A DNA stretch of 64,000 bases, taken from assembly GCA_002914845.1 (NCBI GenBank), contig JXTC01000039.1, positions 538,115 to 602,114 on the forward strand, given 5' to 3'. Source of the DNA: Trema orientale (Eukaryota > Streptophyta > Magnoliopsida > Rosales > Cannabaceae). The notes below the pieces were generated by a model, which was given only the letters and a program-made list of their open reading frames with translations, did no database searches and had not been told where the DNA came from. Numbering within the stretch: position 1 is the stretch's first letter; each line of letters starts with the position of its first letter. The translations under genes and the position numbers were made by a program. This document shows, piece by piece, positions 59,578 through 64,000 of the stretch.

Positions 59578-62500
59578 ATATATATATATATATATGCAGG
59601 TGTACATAATATAAATATATTAGAAGGCTGTCGAATCTACGAAAATTTAGTACTAATTCTAAGTACTAAGATTGTTTCAATTCCAAAATTATTCACACAA
59701 TCGTAAATAAAACAAAATCAAGGTGCAAAATAAAAGTTAAACAAGAATGCCAAAGAAATTAAGTAAAATAAAAATGCAAGTTGAAGTTAAAAAAAAAAAA
59801 TCAAGAAAATAGTGTCTAGATTTACAAGATCACTGAACCCCTCACTTGTGTTTTTCTATCTCTCTCTAATTAATTTTTACTAAATTAATTTATTACCCAA
59901 TTGAACTTAATTATCTACAAGGCTCTAATAATCAAGTAAAACTTTTCATCTAATCTAATGCACTATTTTCCTGTGAGGATTAAAGTAAAAAAGAATCATT
60001 AAGCTTAAGTACTATCTAATGGCCACACACATAAAGCGAGTATATTCTTATTTCACCTAGATGTATGTTACTCTATTTATAGCTAAATACATAATTTCAT
60101 TTTCCAATTTCGTTATGGTTTTTTAAAAATCATCTAATTAGAAATCAAGAATTAGAAGAATCAAAGACAAATATAGCAACCAAATTAAATAAGGTAAATA
60201 AATATTAAAGAGAGGCAAAAATATCTAAACTACAAGGTTGAGCTATTTTGGAAACCTAAACAAAAATATTTAGCTCATAACAAAAATTGAGAGTATAACA
60301 AAAAATAATCCAACTATTACAAGAGGTATAACAATAAAGGAGAACAAATTGAGAGAAAAAAACTAATTTACTTTATTTTTCCCATTTGGATGAGCTTTTA
60401 TATATGCTCTTGAAAGTTGATGATTTTGCTCCTCCAGAGAAAATGATACTCAAAAGTTACTCTCAAATGTAATCACTAAACATAAATCTAATACTAAAAT
60501 CCTCACATGAAACTCAAATTAAAAAAAAATATTAATGTATGCTTATTTATGTAGAAGTATTTTTTGTTTTTGGTTTTCTCTTAGCTCCCAATATTGGAGT
60601 CTTTGATTTTCTCTTCTTGAAACTGGTGCTTAGGTGGCTCTGTCTTGAAATGGGTGCTAATTATTCATGTATAGACTGATATAGTGACGATAACTAGGTC
60701 GTGTCGTATTGTGCCGTGCCTAGAACGTTTAGTCTCTCCCTATTATGCCTCGCATCGTGCTGACCTGGACATGATTAGTAATCGTGTCGTACTGGCCCAA
60801 TTATGATTAATAATTGTGATGTGCCGTGTCCGACCCATAACAAACATATGCACGTTATCGTGCCTAATTGTGTCCGTTTTCAATATTATTTTTTATTGTC
60901 CTCGTGCCCTTTATCATACCTAGTCATGCTCGTTTTTGATATATTATATATATATATATTTAGAAACGTAATTCTTCTTATCTATAATCGTGTCTAATTG
61001 TTCCACTTTTACAATATAATTGAGCATATTGTCTCTGTTCTAACTTGTTGTTGAACTCAAATTGTTATTGTACCCGTCTTTCCTTTCTTTTTCCCCCAAA
61101 TTCGGTTGTTTTAATATTATTCATACATATTTATTTCTAAGTAATAATAAAAATAGTAGTTGTTATTGTTGTAAAATTATTTGTGAAATTGAAATAAACT
61201 TTTGTATAAAAATAAATCCAAATTGAAATATTATAATTTATAAGTATATGTGAGAAATGAAAACTAATATCTAAACTTTTATGATTTATAAGTATGTTCC
61301 TACTAAATTGGTCCCTAACTACACTATATTAAAGTCCTTAAACTATTTTTCTAAATTTTGTTTTCTTCTTAAATTTATTTTTATAAGCTTTTTATATTGC
61401 ATGTGGCTCAAGGTAGGTTTTAACCCATGGCCTCAATTATTTTTAAATCGAACTTTTTACCAAAACTTATAAAGTTTTGGGCTTTTCGAAGAAATTTTTA
61501 TTTTATTTTTTAATTTTAGAAATTTTTTTTAATGTTTTTTATTTTTTTTTTTACATTTTTTTTCTTTAATTAAAACTATACTAAAAAAAACAATACATCA
61601 TCTAGTTTAAGTATATTTTTTACAAAATAGTTATTATTGTCAATCGTGCCTATCGTGCCTGCTAATTGATAGTTGCTGAATTATATCTACGTTTTGATTA
61701 ATTTACCTACATAACTTTGATAATTTTGTGTTATTTTCAGATTTTAATTCCTATTTTTATGTTTGGTAGATGTCTTGTAGGGAAAAGAACGAAAATGAGC
61801 TGAAACGAGATGAAAAGAGCTTAAATAAAGAAAGATAAAAAAGCCAGCCTTAGGCAATCAGAAGAAGGACCTATTGCAAGGCACAGATCTTTGCATCGCG
61901 GCGCCAGCTTGGCAAACATGAACTTACTTTAGCTATTTTCTGATTTTCAGACTCCAAAATTGCGTGGCAAACATAAACCTACTTTATATAAATCTCTCTC
62001 TTTCTCTTAAATAAAATAATGTTTTTACAGATAAGAGTACAGAGGGGTAGCAATCTCAACTTGATTAATAATTATTCCCACCCTTACAAGTGTATAATAT
62101 ACAGAATAAGTGCAGGCAAGAAATTAGTATCGGTAATATTACTTGCTTTTTTTTTTTATTTATACTTTTAACTTCCGATTGCCAGTCTCTATTGTTATTT
62201 GTACTTTTACTCATGACGAATTTCAATGCTTCAATACTAATTCGGCTGCATAGTGGTGAAAATTTGGGCTGTCCGGCCTGGGGAAGAAAGCGTGCCTGGC
62301 TGGCCCAGACATTTAATATAGGCCCAGTTTGGTATAACTTAGATAATCTAAAATCACTTATTTGATAAATTTTGGTTACTTTTGCGTTTAATAAATAATA
62401 AAAAAAGTGATTTTGGAACAATAGCCATAGCTAGAATTCAAAGTTGGACATAGGGTGCTTCTCTAAATAGATTATGCAGAAATTTCCTTCTCACTTTAAT

Positions 62501-62919
62501 GAATTTTTCAAACTTCCAAATATGCCCAACATTTATTTTAAAAATACCAAGCAACACCCAATAAATGTTGTATCCTCTTGTGGCAACTAGCAAATATTAA
62601 GAAAATTGGATAAAGGCATTGCATCTATTGTTGCGATCACATGTGCAGTCGAAAGTCCTAATTTTATAAAATAATAAAAAATGTAATCAAGGGCAAAACA
62701 AATTTATTTATTTTTATTATTTTAATGAAATCAAAATTTATTAAGATCCTATTCAAAAAAAAAAAAATTAAGATCGTATAAATTAATTAAAAAGTATAAA
62801 TAATATATATACATAATTATATACATATATATATCTTTTTAATCGTAAAAAATATTAATAAACTCTTTCCAAATATACATAATTGTATAATGATCAATGA
62901 GTTTAAAACCAGTTCAGCA
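59578..62919. other. Repeat-derived intergenic DNA
   Basis: At about 60690-61680, GTCGTGTCGTATTGTGCCGTG on one side and ATCGTGCCTATCGTGCC on the other suggest a decayed hAT-type element with CGTGCC repeats. At 61760-61830, GGGAAAAGAACGAAAATGAG followed by CTGAAACGAGATG resembles the leader of plant gypsy or LARD elements. No intact gene. Confidence 0.35.
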
Positions 62920-63722
62920 GTATGCTTATGATCAATGAGTTTAAAACTAGTTATTTTTTTTTTTTTTGCATAACCCATTATAAATTTAGATAATGTGCAA
63001 CTACACTTAAATAATCTTCGTCTGCCCTGCTACTCTAAATATCAGATGTTAATGTAACACTAATATTTAATGAAGTTGTTTCAGATTTTAGTGATGTGCA
63101 CATTTTGTTATAATAAGTAATTACGTCATTTCTAGTAGTTGTTCAAATAAGTTTTTAAAATTGTGGACAATATAATCTTCTAATATGTTATTCACAAAAA
63201 AGACTATCACCAAAGCTAATAGGTAACTCAGTTACAATAATTAATCTAACTAGAGATTCTCTAGCTACATTAGAATCATAGGTCCAAGTACTTATTGAAT
63301 CGTCCTTGTTGAATTGAGGCTGAGATTGTATGGGATCCTTTCCTCTAAGATGTTTTCTTATACATTTTTTCTATGTCTCTTAAAGTATTGAGTCACACCA
63401 GATGGATTAGTAGTTAATATTTATGCGCAAAATTTACATTTTGCCATATTTTTCATTATGATATTCTCAACTTTCCATTCGACATCAAAGTGTTCTCATG
63501 CCTATGAAGTGCTTGCCTTTGCACATTTTAAGGTGGTACTTCCCGAGCTACTATATTAGGAAGCACTTCCAATTCCACTAGCAGTTACTCCAATATGGTG
63601 TTGATTTCTCATTTTGCGGACTTGGTGTTCCCTTCCATTTGGGGGATATGTATCTCCTCCAAATCATAATCATCCCTCCTATAGTCATTGTCATCCAAAT
63701 CAATGTGGATATTTTTATTCAT
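62920..63722 (-). pseudogene. hAT transposase pseudogene (zf-BED plus start of catalytic domain)
   Basis: Read on the minus strand from ATG at 63722, the text gives an acidic N terminus, then KCKFC and NPSGVTQYFKRHRKN of a BED zinc finger. It continues with ELPISFGDSLF, NDVITYYNKMCTSLKSE, ISVTLTSDI and DYLSVVAHYLNL, the order found in plant Ac-like hAT transposases (DAYSLEEPER/RICESLEEPER type). At least ten in-frame stops (for example after KFCA, after RKNV and within TSDI*SSR) break the frame, and similarity fades near 62920. It is a dead, 5'-half copy. It cannot be linked to the hAT MITE at 46901 from this sequence. Confidence 0.75.
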
Positions 63723-64000
63723 GTCCATATCCTACAACACCAATACCAAACGTATTGATAAATTAATTAATTTGAATGGTAATAAACATATTTAATAAGT
63801 AATAAATAATATTTGTTAAATTTAATATCAATCTCTCAATTAAAATTAAAACTAAATACACATATTAAATATTATACACATACTCATCAAAAAAATTAAT
63901 ACACATTAAATTAAATTAAAGAAATGATATTTATATCTATTATTACACTTATTCATCAAATAATAATAATACACATATTGAATTTAAAAAATGATATTTA
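63723..64000. other. AT-rich flank
   Basis: Repeated ACACATATTAAATT-like phrases; nothing else seen. Confidence 0.35.

Noticed and set aside
1..64000. CRISPR arrays, operons, prokaryotic promoters, integrated virus genes
   Set aside because: Spliced plant genes throughout; no regular spacer arrays and no viral protein signature were seen.

Overview
The window is nuclear DNA from a flowering plant, almost certainly a eudicot. It is AT-rich. Its genes have GT-AG introns, and their products are plant families: a BAHD malonyltransferase, a MIK2-type LRR receptor kinase, the chloroplast helicase RH39 and an ASR stress protein. Transposon relics crowd the space between genes. Species cannot be fixed from this sequence; a Rosales-type genome is only a guess.

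Layout. 0-1.5 kb: the end of an LTR retrotransposon with a probable 3' LTR and an antisense promoter-like region. 4.6-5.2 kb: a small probable organelle protein on the minus strand. 5.2-9.5 kb: a cluster of Mutator-like MITEs. 10.8-12.3 kb: an intronless BAHD acyltransferase (plus). 13.1-17.4 kb: a two-exon LRR receptor kinase (minus). 19.1-20.3 kb: two PIF/Harbinger-type MITEs. 21.2-26.2 kb: RH39 in nine exons (plus). 26.5-26.9 kb: a small membrane protein (minus). 30.0-32.0 kb: a chimeric gene (minus). 32.3-34.4 kb: terminal-inverted-repeat elements, one carrying a nested, complete TRIM retrotransposon. 35.1-37.0 kb: hypoxanthine-guanine phosphoribosyltransferase (minus). 39.7-41.0 kb: an MRNIP-like protein (plus). 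42.1-45.9 kb: cytoplasmic poly(A)-binding protein (minus). 46.9-53 kb: transposon relics. 54.4-55.6 kb: an ASR gene (minus). 55.9-64 kb: gene-free DNA that ends in a broken hAT transposase.

The most unusual locus is 29988-32045. Its first four exons copy the layout of RH39 exons 1-4, but every ATPase motif is changed. Its fifth exon is not helicase: it encodes an MLLE (PABC) domain, the peptide-binding domain at the C terminus of poly(A)-binding protein. The join falls at a phase-0 intron, and the five exons give one open frame of 344 codons. Relatives of both sources, RH39 and PABP, lie in the same window, about 4 kb and 10 kb away. I read it as a pseudo-helicase/MLLE fusion made by exon shuffling. 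No expression or homology search could be run.

The transposon content also has readable history. There are six copies of one palindromic MITE, two with clear 9-bp target duplications. The TRIM has matching 5-bp duplications and is nested in a long-TIR element. A hAT MITE and two Harbinger-type MITEs also keep target duplications.
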